A stretch of DNA of 64,000 nt. It comes from Macrosoma leucophasiata. Lineage: Eukaryota > Arthropoda > Insecta > Lepidoptera > Hedylidae. The stretch spans positions 14,987,501 through 15,051,500 of the forward strand of contig JAWQUS010000008.1 of assembly GCA_036365455.1 (NCBI GenBank). The letters run 5' to 3'. A program made the position numbers and the translations under genes. Below are positions 24,444 through 35,347 of the stretch, in pieces. The notes below the pieces were generated by a model, which had not been told where the DNA came from, did not search any database, and was given only the letters and a program-made list of their open reading frames with translations. The first letter of the stretch is position 1; each line of letters starts with the position of its first letter.

Positions 24444-24483
24444 TGGTGAGATTCACAGACTGCACTACGACTTTACTTTGAAC
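24444..24483. mobile_element. Left part of a hairpin MITE split by a hAT-like element
   Basis: GGTGAGATTCACAGAC begins the family seen at 2839. It stops at CTTTGAAC (24476-24483), where another element begins. The rest of this MITE resumes at 26391. TTA flanks the whole unit on both sides (24441-24443 and 26489-26491). Confidence 0.85.
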
Positions 24484-25721
24484 CACAGATCACCCTCAAT
24501 AGATACCGCATACGGGGCAACCGACGCGCATCAAGTTGCTAGCTAATTTTCAATGCTCGAAATCTCGTCGCCAATGATGCCATTACCGACCAAGCCTCCG
24601 ACCCGTTCGTACGTGAGAAATAATTCATTTTCGACCGGAAATATCCAGGAAATGGCTTCCTGCGCACTAAAATCATATCAAAATACGTCTAGAACATTGA
24701 ATATTAAAATAGATGGTATGATAGTTCACCGGTATGTAAATAATTAATATAAAACACGTATCATCAGAGATCAATTAAACTGGATTATGCACAAGTATAT
24801 TTTCGCAAAATATTGCTCACTCATTACGTTATATACATTATTTGTCCCTTTCTAAGATAAGAAATCGATCGATAGTGTTGTACCGCATATACGTTAGTCG
24901 GTATCGATATTTTTAATAATACTTTAAAACCATTTATCAGAAAATATGTAATAATTATTCGTTTAGAATAGACACTTCGACGTCCTACCTGTTTTGTCCT
25001 CACCCCTCTGAGCTCTAAGTCAGTTGGGTGATAAACTTAAGGTCGTGAGCGGTGTATTTTAGGATAATTTGAAAATTAAATATTTTATGTACTTAATTCA
25101 ATTTACCTACCAGCCGCGAAGTGGTATTGTATCCACCGTTATTGTGTTCGGTGGTAATGAACGGTGATAGAGCTCCAATGAACGAAACTTGATGAACGAG
25201 CGTGAACACCTACATATTACCTTTTTGCCCTGCCAGTAAGTGGTTATCGGTTTTCTCTAATGTAAACCTTTATCCTGTTCCGGGTAGATGGTAATATACA
25301 GTGGTAGAGCTCCAGAGCGAGCGAGCACCATCGCATTTAATGTAATGTAAGCGATAATAGTACGTAAGCAATGTGCGTATCAATGTCAGGGTTCCTGGAG
25401 GTGATAATTACGAATATATTTATAAAGAATACAATAAAAAAAAATATATGTATATATATTTATATATTTTTTCAATTAGACGTGCATATCAATAATTGTT
25501 TTTCACTTTAATTTATTTTGTTTGTTTTTGACTTGTCATAAGCGGTGCTTGTCACCATAAATGAATAAATTAATTTCTGATTCTGATTCTGAATAGTATC
25601 TCCTTTCAAATCGATGATAGCGGAGTTAATTATTTTTCTACATTGTGATATGGTGTTAAGTTCGCGTACACGTCACTCATTGATGTATATGCATGCATAC
25701 TATGCATACTATGTATTATGT

Positions 25722-25770
25722 AACCAGATTTCAAGCGTTTGTGTGGAATTCCATACAAACGCTTAATTTG
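25722..25770. repeat. Small hairpin, AAGCGTTTG family, copy 1
   Basis: AACCAGATTTCAAGCGTTTG pairs with CAAACGCTTAATTTG across GTGGAATTCCAT. A second, better-matched copy is 260 bp downstream. Confidence 0.6.
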
Positions 25771-25978
25771 CCATATAACAGCTGATGTGCCTTGAAGGGT
25801 TAAAATCGGCTAAAAGTAAGCTTAAAAGTATAAGTAACTTTAAATGTTTGACAGGCCATCGCGCATGTACAGCACAGCGGATTATGATTATTTATTAAAA
25901 TAACATTTAAATAGGCCACCTTAAAGCATCTCTTAAATTATAATAATTTTACGGAATGTCTATGTCTATGTAATAGGT

Positions 25979-26028
25979 AACCAGATTTTAAGCGTTTGTA
26001 TGGAGTTCCAAACGCTTAAAATCTGTAT
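25979..26028. repeat. Small hairpin, AAGCGTTTG family, copy 2
   Basis: AACCAGATTTTAAGCGTTTG pairs with CAAACGCTTAAAATCTG-like sequence. About 50 bp in total. Confidence 0.6.
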
Positions 26029-26390
26029 AACGTAAAATAATTACTTTATTGGCATTAATTTATGCGTTTTTATTTACCTACCCAAATGATATACTGTCTT
26101 AAATTACCTATTTCTGAAATTATGATTATATTATTTCCAATTACTGACAACTGTATTTTCCAAGTTCTGCTGAATTATTTTTAAAAAAGCAAATAAATGT
26201 GGAAAAAATATCGATAAGAAATATGGACAGCTCAATCAGTGGGCGTATCCAAGTCTCCAATTCAAACAGCCAATCACAGCGCTTTAGTTAAGTCTCCCCG
26301 CTACACCCGCGTACCTCAAAAACGGTGAACACGTCTCCGAACAAATATTCACTAATGCGGTATCTATTGGGGGTGATCTGTGCTTTGAAC

Positions 26391-26488
26391 AAAGTATGCT
26401 TAGTTCTGTCAGTTTAGTATGGGTTTTGACAGTTCAAAGGCGTACTTTGCTCAAATTAAAGTCGTAGTGCGGTCTGTGAATCTCACCC
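26391..26488. mobile_element. Right part of the split hairpin MITE
   Basis: It continues from AAAGTATGCTTAG through the loop to GTCTGTGAATCTCACCC, then TTA. With 24444-24483 it rebuilds one element of the family at 2839. Confidence 0.85.
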
Positions 26489-26491
26489 TTA

Positions 26492-27541
26492 ATGTTACAC
26501 TCTATGCGATGATTGACATTGCTATATTATTATGCTCCTATCAAAAATAACTTTATATCTCTGCTGAATTCAAATTTCGTCACAATGTACATCGGATAAC
26601 AATAAATATTATATATCTTACAAAATTATTTACAAACAAGGTACGTACCTATTTCATACAATACTTGAAGAGCGGAAAAAATATAAAAGGGTCAGCATTT
26701 CGTGAATCACAGACTATAACTATTATTATATTTGAATTTTACTTGGGCAGATGGCTCATCTCGAGATAGGCTTAGTTTACCGAGCAAACAGCCATCGCCG
26801 GAAGTGTGAATCGGAAATCTGCAAATATCAGAATCACACTATGAATCCCACCGTCACGGTCCTATTTCGACTCGCGAGACATTATTCCTGTTTTCAGTAG
26901 TTTTCACCAACCGATCACTGGAGACTCTACATAAGCCACGAGCCATATGAAATAAATCATTGTTTCGGTAATCAAGCTCTTCTTAATACGTATTAAACAA
27001 CATTCAAATTGTTATACCTGTATTGAATATCGATTATATTAATTTGTTGTTTAGAAATTTGATTAGGTACCAGTAATATAAAATTTACAAGTTGGCCGCG
27101 TAGCAAACATTACAGAACTAAATCTTTCACTAACGCATTAAAATATAACTAATCTAAAATGGGTAAATAAAAACGGAGTAAAACGGTTCACAAAAAAAAA
27201 TGCTCTGTATTTTAACATTTGGAATATAAGTAAACTGTAACGAGGAATATATTCCGGGCCAAAAAATATTATTCCAACACATCTTGTTTATGTAATATCT
27301 TCCGCTCTAGAAAACTGAAACCTGACTCGGCGCCCGCATAAGAGCTTAGATAGCAATTTCCCGATAAATTAAACAAACAAGTTCATGTCTTAGTGGAAAA
27401 AGGGAGAGAACGATCAGTAAGTAATCTTTGTTTCTATTTTAAGAACATTTTTATACCAAATAAAATAGAAGAAAATTCGGTTTGAAATTGTTTATCACAA
27501 ATATTTGTTTATTCAGCCTAGCATATACTACCTATATAATA
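26492..27541. other. Non-coding stretch
   Basis: No gene or recognised repeat. Confidence 0.5.
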
Positions 27542-28800
27542 GGTTGGGGAAAAAGTCTTTTCGCATTATAGTATGTATGAACTTGTAATAAAATCTCTTT
27601 GGCTGTAGTATTTGTATCTGGCTGGTTTTGGTATCATTGAAAGTTAAAATTTTAAAGAACATAATTCCAAATTCAAATTAGGCAAATGTGTGATTTTCAT
27701 TTGTTTTTCGTACTGTCAAGATGAGTGAATCTAATGAAGAAATTCGATACATTTTAAAATTTTACTACAAAAAAGGTAAAAATGCAACGCAAGCCGCGAA
27801 AAAAATTTGCGATGTTTATTGACCTAGTGCAGTGTCTGTGAGAGTAGCACAAATTTGGTTTAAGCGTTTTCAATCCGGAAATTTTGATGTCAAAGATGCA
27901 CCTCGCTCTGGTCGCCCTATTACGGATAAAATGGATGCCATTTTTGAAAAAGTGGAGCAAGATCGACATATCAGTAGTTACGACGTAGTTGAAGAATTGA
28001 GAATTGATCACAAAACAGTTTTGGCGCATTTGAAAAAAGCTGGGTACAAAAAAAGCTCGATATTTGGGTACCTCACGAGCTCACTGAAAGAAACCTAATG
28101 AACCGTGTACTCATTTGTGATTCTTTATTACGACGTAATGAAACCGAATCATTTTTGAAGAAGCTGATAACTGGTGATGAAAAGTGGATCACGTACGACA
28201 AGAACGTGCGAAAAAGGTCGTGGTCAAAGGCCGGTCAGGCTTCACAGACTGTGGCGAAACCCGGGTTAACTCGCAATAAGGTGATGTTGTGTGTGTGGTG
28301 GGATTGGAAGGGCATTATTCATTATGAGCTATTACCACCAGGCAGGACTATTGATTCTGAACTCTACTGCGAACAACTGATGAGATTAAAGCAAGAAGTT
28401 GAGAGAAAGCGGCCGGAATTGATCAACAGAAGGGGTGTGGTGTTTCATCATGATAACGCTAGACCTCACACATCTATAGCCACTCAGCAAAAATGAAGAG
28501 AGTTTGGCTGGGAGGCGTTAATGCATCCGCCGTATAGTCCTGACCTTGCACCTTCAGATTTCCACCTATTTCGGTCTCTTCAGAATTCTTTATGCAATGT
28601 TAGGTTAACATCACGAGAGGACTGCCAAATCCACTTGTCGCGGTATTTTGATGAGAAGTCCCAAAATTTTACAAACCTACAAGATGGCAAAAGGTTATCG
28701 AACAAAATGGTACATACATACTTTAGTTAAATTTAAATAAACTATACTAAAAAATGTTTTGAATTATCTTAAAAAATGCGAAGAAACTTTTTCCCCAACC
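27542..28800 (+). mobile_element. Mariner transposon, near full length (copy 2)
   Basis: Inverted ends GGTTGGGGAAAAAGTCTTTT and the complement of GGTTGGGGAAAAAGTTTCTT lie next to TA on both sides (27540-27541 and 28801-28802), the mariner/Tc1 target. At 1259 bp it has the usual mariner length. The single transposase gene inside (27721-28730) is inactivated. Confidence 0.93.
27721..28730 (+). pseudogene. Mariner transposase, disabled (copy 2)
   Basis: ATG at 27721 begins MSESNEEIRYILKFYYKKGK, the paired helix-turn-helix DNA-binding head. The catalytic half keeps the D of ITGDEKW and of HHDNARPH and the SD of SPDLAPSDFHLF (D,D34D). Lesions: a TGA at about codon 34 (after ICDVY), a frame break in an A run near 28050, a TGA at 28494 where copy 1 has a leucine codon, and a roughly 24-bp deletion near 28670 that shifts the C-terminus. 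Identity to copy 1 over the shared part is high, so both descend from one active source. Confidence 0.92.
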
Positions 28801-28802
28801 TA

Positions 28803-29320
28803 TATCATAAAATATCATAATCATAATGAAGAATTTTTGTCGATAGCTTTTCACAAAATATAAGGCCATTTCTATTAAAGTTAGGTATTTCTAGACTTTT
28901 ATAATCGTTCTTAAAGTAATATCTATCCGTCACAGATTCTCAATAACGAAAAGAAATGTGTACTGTAGTACACGGCCGAGACTTCTTAGCGCAAGAATAC
29001 GTAGCCAATTGCATAACGGAAAGATCTAGTAAAGTAGTTGGTATCGTAAGTGTATGGTTTAAATAATTCTCAAAAGTCCTAGAATTTCTTGGTATTGAAT
29101 AAAAGTTTAATCACCTATTTAAAAGAAGATGACTTAATAACACAGAAGAACGCCTTCATTATTTTATTTTGCCCCTTTGTGCCAGAAACTACAGTACTGT
29201 AAATCGTCTAATCGAAACACGATAGTGTTGAACTCTACATTAAACTTCAATTAAATTACTTAGTGCGATGGTACCCGCAAAATGCTTCACTGAAGCTTAT
29301 ATTTCACTGTCACATATCCA
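28803..29320. other. Non-coding stretch
   Basis: No gene or recognised repeat. Confidence 0.5.
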
Positions 29321-29321
29321 A

Positions 29322-29504
29322 CTAATATTATAAATGCGAAAGTTTGTGAGTATGGATGGATGTTTGTTACTCTTTCAAGAAAACTACTGGACGGATTTGG
29401 ATGAAACTTTAAAGTAATACTTATAGGTTATACATTGGAATAACATATAGGCTACAATTTGCAATGAAAGTACACGCGGACGAAGACTCGGGCAAAAACT
29501 AGTC
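29322..29504 (+). mobile_element. Short Helitron-like element
   Basis: ACTAATATTATAAATGCGAA head, the GGATGTTTGTTACTCTTTCA interior, and an ACGCGGACGAAGACTCGGGC then AAAAACTAGT end. About 180 bp, non-coding. Confidence 0.7.
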
Positions 29505-29581
29505 AAAGATAAATGATGATCGATGAAGAAAATACTACATAGGAAATTCGACTGAAATGTGAAATTATCTTATTGAATTTG

Positions 29582-29618
29582 TATGCTCTGTATTTACACT
29601 CAGTAAATACAGAGCATA
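29582..29618. repeat. Inverted repeat, 16-bp arms
   Basis: TATGCTCTGTATTTAC and its exact complement around a 5-nt loop. Confidence 0.75.
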
Positions 29619-29705
29619 TTATTATATATTGGCAATAGATGTCGCTATTGCCGTCATAAGGCAATGCAATAAAATGTGAACGAAGGATTTGACAAATCAG
29701 ACGTG

Positions 29706-29779
29706 GACTTTGATAGCTCAGTTGGAAGAGCGGCTGGACTAGACTCCCAGTAGTCGCAAGTTCGAGTCTCGCCTGAAGT
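29706..29779 (+). repeat. tRNA-like sequence (pseudo-tRNA/SINE head)
   Basis: TAGCTCAGTTGGAAGAGC is a canonical D arm, and the T arm reads AAGTTCGAGTCTCGC. The acceptor stem pairs only partly (ACTTTGA with CTGAAGT), and the anticodon loop is one or two nt off with no usable anticodon after T33. It is followed by CTTTCCAATTTTCTTTAA, a tail shared with the tRNA-like units at 34014 and 55431/55662. So it is a tRNA-derived repeat. Confidence 0.65.
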
Positions 29780-29959
29780 TACTTTCCAATTTTCTTTAAA
29801 AAATATGTTTCTGTAAAATACAGACGTATGTATAATTATAGTGACCAGAACTACTAAACACTATTTAACTTAAAAACGACAAAGACTTGCATGGAGTAGA
29901 ATGCGACCCGGCTGAGTGTATTGGTGTCAGAGAAAATATATTATTCATCTATTGCCTGG

Positions 29960-30185
29960 ATTCCCTACACACCAATATAAGTGGTAACATATGGAACAGA
30001 ACGTGGTCTCTCACTATGGGCCAAGGCTCAAGGTCACGCAGAGACCAATGGACAGAGTAGTGCTTGGAGGTTCTCTGCGAGATCGAAATGAGGAGATCCG
30101 CAGGAGAACCAAAGTTAACAACATAGCTCACCGAATAGCGAGACTCAAGTGGCAGTGGGCAGGGCCACATAGCTCGAAGAACTGA
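29960..30185 (+). pseudogene. LINE reverse transcriptase, C-terminal fragment
   Basis: The frame from 29991 encodes LKVTQRPMDRVVLGGSLRDR, NEEIRRRTKVNNIAHRIARL and KWQWAGP, the familiar C-terminal block of insect non-LTR reverse transcriptases (pattern VTQRAMER, RNEEIRRRT, KWQWAGH). About 65 codons survive. The catalytic core is absent. Confidence 0.8.
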
Positions 30186-30304
30186 CTTTAAACTAAAATG
30201 ATTATTTTAAATCAATCCGATGTTCCAGTCGTATACACCTTAAATGCTCTCAGGCAGAGACCATGGTAGCTGAAAACCCTAAGAGCATAATACATACAAT
30301 TAAG

Positions 30305-30367
30305 CCTGGGTTGCACCAAGATATTTGTTAAAGTTATTGTAACAAATATTATTGGTGCGACCCAGGC
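30305..30367. mobile_element. MITE family C, short palindrome
   Basis: GCCTGGGTTGCACCAAGATA opens it and the complement of GCCTGGGTCGCACCAATAAT closes it. A longer relative with the same start is at 33195-33340. Confidence 0.7.
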
Positions 30368-30370
30368 TTT

Positions 30371-30526
30371 ATATTATAAATGTGAAAGTAAGTTTGTTAC
30401 GCGAACACTACTTAACCAATCATCATGAAACTTTGTACACATATTCTTGGTGGTATAAAAAGTAACAAAGGATACTTTTTATTACAAGAAAAAAGTACAC
30501 GCGGACGAAGTCGCGAGCAAAAGCGA
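30371..30526 (+). mobile_element. Short Helitron-like element
   Basis: ATTATAAATGTGAAAGTAAG head and ACGCGGACGAAGTCGCGAGC end, followed by AAAAGCGAGT in place of the CTAGT terminus. It directly follows the palindrome at 30305-30367. Confidence 0.6.
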
Positions 30527-32225
30527 GTACAGTATAATTATGACTATTTTAATACTATCCAAAGTATTCAATTCTTTATTTGCTAACTAAGTTTATACAA
30601 AGATCTTAAATTATATTATTACAGTACTTAGTTACCTTTTCCAGGTGCTGCAAATTCTTATTCTAATATTTAATTATTATTATTATATTTATATTATAAT
30701 AATAATTATGTATCCAAGTTACTATACACTTATCCTGGACATAAATCTTTAACTCAATGACGATATTTGGTGGCCTTCTTTTCAGAATAACCGCATATAT
30801 AACATGCATATAAAACAAAACAAGTTCAGTTGAATACAAACCAAATGAAAGTTTCTAAGCTGATGTAAATATGCAATTCAAAAGGTTCTTTTTATGTTTC
30901 TGTGCTATTGAAAAGGTCCCAATTAATGAGAAGTAGTCAGGAAAAATTTGTAATGTAAAAAATGAATCGGTGGAATATCATGATATAGGTATAATTCTTA
31001 TACAACATGTAACAGGAATAATGCTCACTCTCAAACACCTCGATTAGAAAGTCGAGTTATAATCATAACACATTGACTGAAATTACATATTTATGTATTA
31101 AATATTTTTTATTTAAGTAATAAGATGTCCTCAATTTGTAGGAACAGTATGCACACCCTACGCATACTATCCTACTGTACTACCTCCGGCCGCACATAAA
31201 ACACAGACTTAGTCACACCCGCACATTATCGCAATGTAATGTAGCGTAACTTGGATACCCCTATTCAACACTCGCTAGTAATAAGATTAACTTTCACTAT
31301 TTTATTTCTTGAATTATTATTTACAAAAAATGCGCATTGCAACGAGTTCTCATGAACTTGTAGAGACTAGCATTTTATTTTGGATAGACGTTAGCCTAAT
31401 TTTCGTTTGTTTGACCGTTCACCAAATGGGTGACCATCATTTACTTTATTCTCAATAATCATACAGTTTTTTTTAAAATAATTTTATTTTGCACAAAGGT
31501 GTTTTACAGCGAAATACTATTTCTAATTAAAGTACATTTTAATTGAGTCAGGCGGTTAACTTCAAAGCCTGTCCGCCCTGCTCCGTACCAGCTATGAGCA
31601 CTAGCTTCTCAGAATGTATAGAACGGAATATAATTAATTTATAATGTCTACGTGATGCACTTTGTAGGCTATGTATCGACTGGGCCAATAATTGTATCAA
31701 CGACTATAATTGACACTGTGATGTGTTATGAACCAACTTGATGTATCGTATAAATATTCAAGAAGAAAGAACTTTAACCATTCTTTTTCATTTTAACCAA
31801 GCTGGCGTTTTAATTGCGTTTCAATTTTTTTTGTAGCGTGTAGACTGTGTCATTTATATGTCTGTAATATTAAACAACTAAGTACGATTTTCGCCAACTA
31901 CTATTTTAATTTTGTGTACGAAACATCTACAAAACTATATATCAGTTATACATATTCCCTTTTATTGCATAAATAACAACAACATTACACTTTATTGTCC
32001 ATCAAACAGAATATCAAAAGAGAAGAAAACTTAATAAAGTACAATAAGCGGCCTTATCGATCGAGATGAGCGATTTTTAACAGATAACCTTTGGGTAGAG
32101 GAAAAGATGTAACAAAAAATAGGACAGGGGTGTTCATACTAAAAAATAATCGTTAGAAATATATGGACATGGTGAACCTATAAGGGTCCCTTGCAGACTA
32201 CGGAACCCTAGAAAGATGAATCGGA
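30527..32225. other. Non-coding stretch
   Basis: No gene. A sequence near 31143-31169 (CAGTATGCACACCCTACGCA) is the reverse complement of one near 10970-10995. Confidence 0.5.
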
Positions 32226-32231
32226 TAGTAA

Positions 32232-32267
32232 AGCTCAGCCAATTATCTGAGGATAATTGGCTGAGCT
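32232..32267. repeat. Inverted repeat, 16-bp arms
   Basis: AGCTCAGCCAATTATC and its exact complement around TGAG. Confidence 0.75.
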
Positions 32268-32469
32268 AATATTATGACTCGCATTTATTCTTGTAACTAT
32301 TGTTTCGCATTAGTAGGGACCCAATAATTTACAATTAAAAAACCATAGATTTATTATCTATTTTAAAAAACAAACAAATGTTCCATTATAAAAAAATAAG
32401 ATTACAGTAAAAAGACTTGACAGGTATTAATATATCTAGTAGAATAATTTGTCATTAAATACGCGTATT

Positions 32470-32606
32470 TCGGGATTCGTTCAGTTGGCACGACGTTCGG
32501 TTCGTATGGTTGGCACGTAGCGCGTAGCTCCGTAGCGCAGTAGTAGCCTCGTAGCCGACCTCGATCATTGCTTGTAGCACGATCGCACCGACCTCGGCAA
32601 CTGAGT
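32470..32606 (+). promoter_or_regulatory. CpG-rich candidate promoter/5' exon
   Basis: A CG-rich island of about 140 bp in AT-rich DNA. It holds TCAGTT (32479), an arthropod initiator match, and ends near CAACTGA|GTAAAA, a weak donor. No coding frame. It could be an alternative first exon of the downstream transporter gene or an unrelated repeat; no direct support. Confidence 0.25.
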
Positions 32607-32841
32607 AAAAAATGCATATCCATTGTCGTTACATAAAGCTTTAGTCACACGAACGGCGCAGATGTAAAATGTATGAATTCCTGATTAGATTTTTTGTACA
32701 AGTGCCATTTTGAATATTTGTGTACATACATACACTTTACTTGTGAGTATATTCGTATATACGAAATCATGAAATATCATTACTACGTTATTACATTGTT
32801 AAACTAAACTGAAAAAAATATCACATTTATTGATTACTAGC

Positions 32842-33075
32842 TGACCCGCCAAACTTCGTATTGCCTCACAATTAAATAATGTATCAAAGGTGTGATAGAT
32901 ACTATACTATTTGTATGGGAAAATGAAATTGTGGTTTTTACTATTTTCCTTAAATTTTTTCATATTTTCTTATCTTTTAAACCTTTTCTGGACTTCCAAA
33001 AATCATTCAATACCAAAATTAGCCAAATCGGTCCAGTCGTTGTCGAGTTTTAGCGAGACTAACTAACATTAATTG

Positions 33076-33124
<49 letters not shown>
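32842..33124 (-). repeat. LINE 3' end with (TA)n tail
   Basis: CTAGCTGACCCGCCAAACTT at the start and CCAAATCGGTCCAGTCGTTG near the end are a very common moth repeat. It runs into (TA)n at 33082-33124, after which a second fragment begins with CTAGTTGACCCGGCGAACTT (33127). Confidence 0.65.
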
Positions 33125-33127
<3 letters not shown>

Positions 33128-33194
33128 CCTAGTTGACCCGGCGAACTTAGTGCCGCCTAATTTTAATGCCGTCAATACTTTATAAAATCAAAAC

Positions 33195-33340
33195 CTGGGT
33201 TGCACCAAGATATTTGTTAAAGATAAAGTTATTGTAACATTTCACATCCTTCTCTAACTTTAACAGATTTCTTTAAGTTAGAGAAGAATGTGAATTGTTA
33301 CAATAACTTTATCTTTAACAAATATCTTGGTGCAATGGTG
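33195..33340. mobile_element. MITE family C, long palindrome
   Basis: Arms of about 60 bp, nearly perfect, from TTGCACCAAGATATTTGTTA (33200) to its complement ending at 33335. Inner sequence TTCACATCCTTCTCTAACTT also pairs. RNA from it would fold into one long hairpin. Confidence 0.8.
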
Positions 33341-33970
33341 GTTGGTATTTGTATATTGAAAACGTCTGACAGTCTCCTGCCTCATTCGCACACTTTCATT
33401 CACTAAAGATTAATCCAATTAGGAACTGTCGTTTGGAAGTTATGCACTCACAAACATTTCAAGTATTAATCTTTATTTATATTAGTTACCAAAATAATTA
33501 TCTTGAAAATAACTCTACATAGTGGGTATAGTGTACATAACCTTAAATCTTCCAACATCCGAAATTTAATTTTCATAACTAGATAGAAAGTGGAGGTAAG
33601 TGATGGCAATTAAGAACGACGTAATTTTAAATTACACGAGTCACTAGCTCGTTTAATTTTACGGAATTTATGCATCGCATATTTAATCACCACTATATTT
33701 TATATTGATCTTTAAGTTATCTTCTTCTCTATATCTCGATACATGTACTTAATTAAATAAACATCAAATGCTGTGCGCTATTGGATCTCGGATATCGCTT
33801 GATTAATTTTTGTTTGTGTAATTGAAAAGGTGTGTTTCACAATTTGACTGGATAGAAGGCGGTATGATCAGATTCGAATGCAACAGTATAGTAAAGTAAA
33901 AATATGTAAACTACATAAAGTTTACTTATTTTTAAATATAATAAGACAGTACAAATTGAGTGTCTGTACA
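33341..33970. other. Non-coding stretch
   Basis: No gene or recognised repeat. Confidence 0.5.
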
Positions 33971-34013
33971 TTGAATATTTTAGAAATTAAAGAAAAAATG
34001 GAAAGAAAAATTT

Positions 34014-34087
34014 GACTTCGGGCAGGAATTGAACCTGCGACTTCAGGATATCCTGTCCGGCCGCTTTACCACTAAGCTACCGAAGTC
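34014..34087 (-). repeat. tRNA-like sequence with intact acceptor and T stems
   Basis: On the minus strand GACTTCGG pairs with CCGAAGTC. The D arm reads GCTTAGTGGTAAAGC, and the T arm GCAGG-TTCAATT-CCTGC is perfect. The anticodon region (GCCGGACAGGATATCCTG) pairs only 4 of 5 and lacks T33, so a working tRNA is unlikely. Both sides carry the GAAAGAAAAATTT-type tail shared with the units at 29706 and 55391, which points to a tRNA-derived repeat. Confidence 0.6.
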
Positions 34088-34256
34088 CCAGACGGATACG
34101 TAAATTTTTTCCTTCTCTTTTTGATTTTTAACCGAGATTTTAGGGTCGGTGAACGACATCCATTGATAACTATTTTTTTTTAATTTTACAACCGATATGA
34201 TAAAATTTGCAGTTTATACAATATCGTTAAGATGTCGCTGTTCCCTTAATAATTGT

Positions 34257-34390
34257 AATATTTTATTTTTCGCAATAACACATGCGAGTGAACTTTAGAA
34301 ATTAAAAGAAAGAAAAGCTATATTCTTTCCATTTTTTCTTTAATTTCTAAAGATCGCTAGCATGTGTTAATTGCGAAAAATAAAATATTA
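34257..34390. mobile_element. Palindromic repeat with ACACATGC arms
   Basis: AATATTTTATTTTTCGCAAT and its complement at the two ends, with inner CTTTAGAAATTAAA paired to TTTAATTTCTAAAG. The inner arm (ATTAAAGAAAAAATGG) is also the flank of the tRNA-like unit at 34014. Confidence 0.7.
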
Positions 34391-34450
34391 CAGTTGAATA
34401 TTTTACCAAAAACCTGAAAGGGGGCGATTAAAGAAGGGTAACAGAAACCA

Positions 34451-34766
34451 TTTAAACTGCCTCAGTAGCGTAGTGGTAGCAGGCCTCTACTACTACGTTG
34501 GGGTCCTGGGTTCGATTTCCGGGTCGGGGCCTATCAGAGATAACGGTTTAAAATCCTTTATCTGTGGTTCTATTGGTATTTTTCAATTTTCTGCAAGTTT
34601 CCCAGTACCTCGGAGTTTGGTAATGTGCCCGGAGATGGCAACAGATTCGCCACCTGTTACATGGGCCAAAACGTAACCGGCGAGTCGTGGGAGTTTGTAT
34701 GTATTCTTGAATGCATGCATTTACCTCTGCCTACCCCTTCGGGGATTACAGGCGTGAAGTTACGTT
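34451..34766 (+). repeat. tRNA-headed SINE with target duplication
   Basis: The head CTCAGTAGCGTAGTGGTAGC (A-box-like) and GGGTTCGATTTCC (B-box) are followed by a body with CCTGTTACATGGGCCAAAAC, ATGCATGCATTTACCTCTGC and a GGCGTGAAGTTACGT end. ACAGAAACCA is repeated directly at both ends (34441-34450 and 34767-34776), the mark of target-primed insertion. Confidence 0.8.
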
Positions 34767-34779
34767 ACAGAAACCAAAA

Positions 34780-35096
34780 AAAACAATTTTTGGAATTTTT
34801 CTCTGTCGATCTGGCTCTGTCTTCAAAACTACTCAATGGATTTTAAAGCGGTTTTTACAGGTAGATTACATATAATTAGGAGCGTTGTCAAAACGTAGTT
34901 GTTTGTTTTGTCATAATCGGTTAAGGGAAAAAGAAATTATGGTCAATGAAAATTTACTTCAAGCACTGCTCCAAGACTTTCAAACAGAGTTGAATGCGGT
35001 TTTTAAAAAAGTATTTAATTTAGACTTGATGTGCCAATTCTCGCATTTGATTAAATTACTGTTCAGTGTCTATGCGGACGAAGTCGTGGTCGTCTA
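34780..35096 (+). mobile_element. Helitron-like element
   Basis: The interior reads CAAAACTACTCAATGGATTT and the end TATGCGGACGAAGTCGTGGT then CGTCTAG followed by T. The 5' end is uncertain because it abuts the SINE. Confidence 0.45.
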
Positions 35097-35347
35097 GTTT
35101 TTAAATAATTTAATCAGTACATCACTGTACAAATTTCCATTAAAAAAAAATAGGGAAATATATATTTATTTAAAAAATAGGGGTGCCAAGTACCTCATAT
35201 AAAGTGGCAAAAACATTAAAACAAACTTTATTGAATAACAAGAGATCCACATGTCAATCCGAAAAAATTAAAAAGGCCAATAAAAAAAAAATCAGAAAGA
35301 AAGATGATGAACGATACGAAAGAAAGATGATGAACGATACTTCATAA

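Larger units (their letters stand above)
24484..26382. mobile_element. Non-autonomous hAT-like element, 1.9 kb, nested in a MITE
   Basis: The ends are inverted repeats: CACAGATCACCCTCAATAGA at the left and the complement of CACAGATCACCCCCAATAGA at the right, extending to about 27 bp. The 8-bp sequence CTTTGAAC is directly repeated on both sides (24476-24483 and 26383-26390). Eight-bp duplications fit hAT elements (also P elements). The interior has no long open frame, so movement needed a transposase in trans. It contains decayed SINE sequence near 25110-25345 and two AACCAGATTT hairpins (25722, 25979). Confidence 0.85.

Noticed and set aside
34014..34087. Functional tRNA gene on the minus strand
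   Set aside because: Acceptor and T stems are perfect but the anticodon stem pairs 4 of 5, T33 is absent, and the flanks are those of a repeat family.
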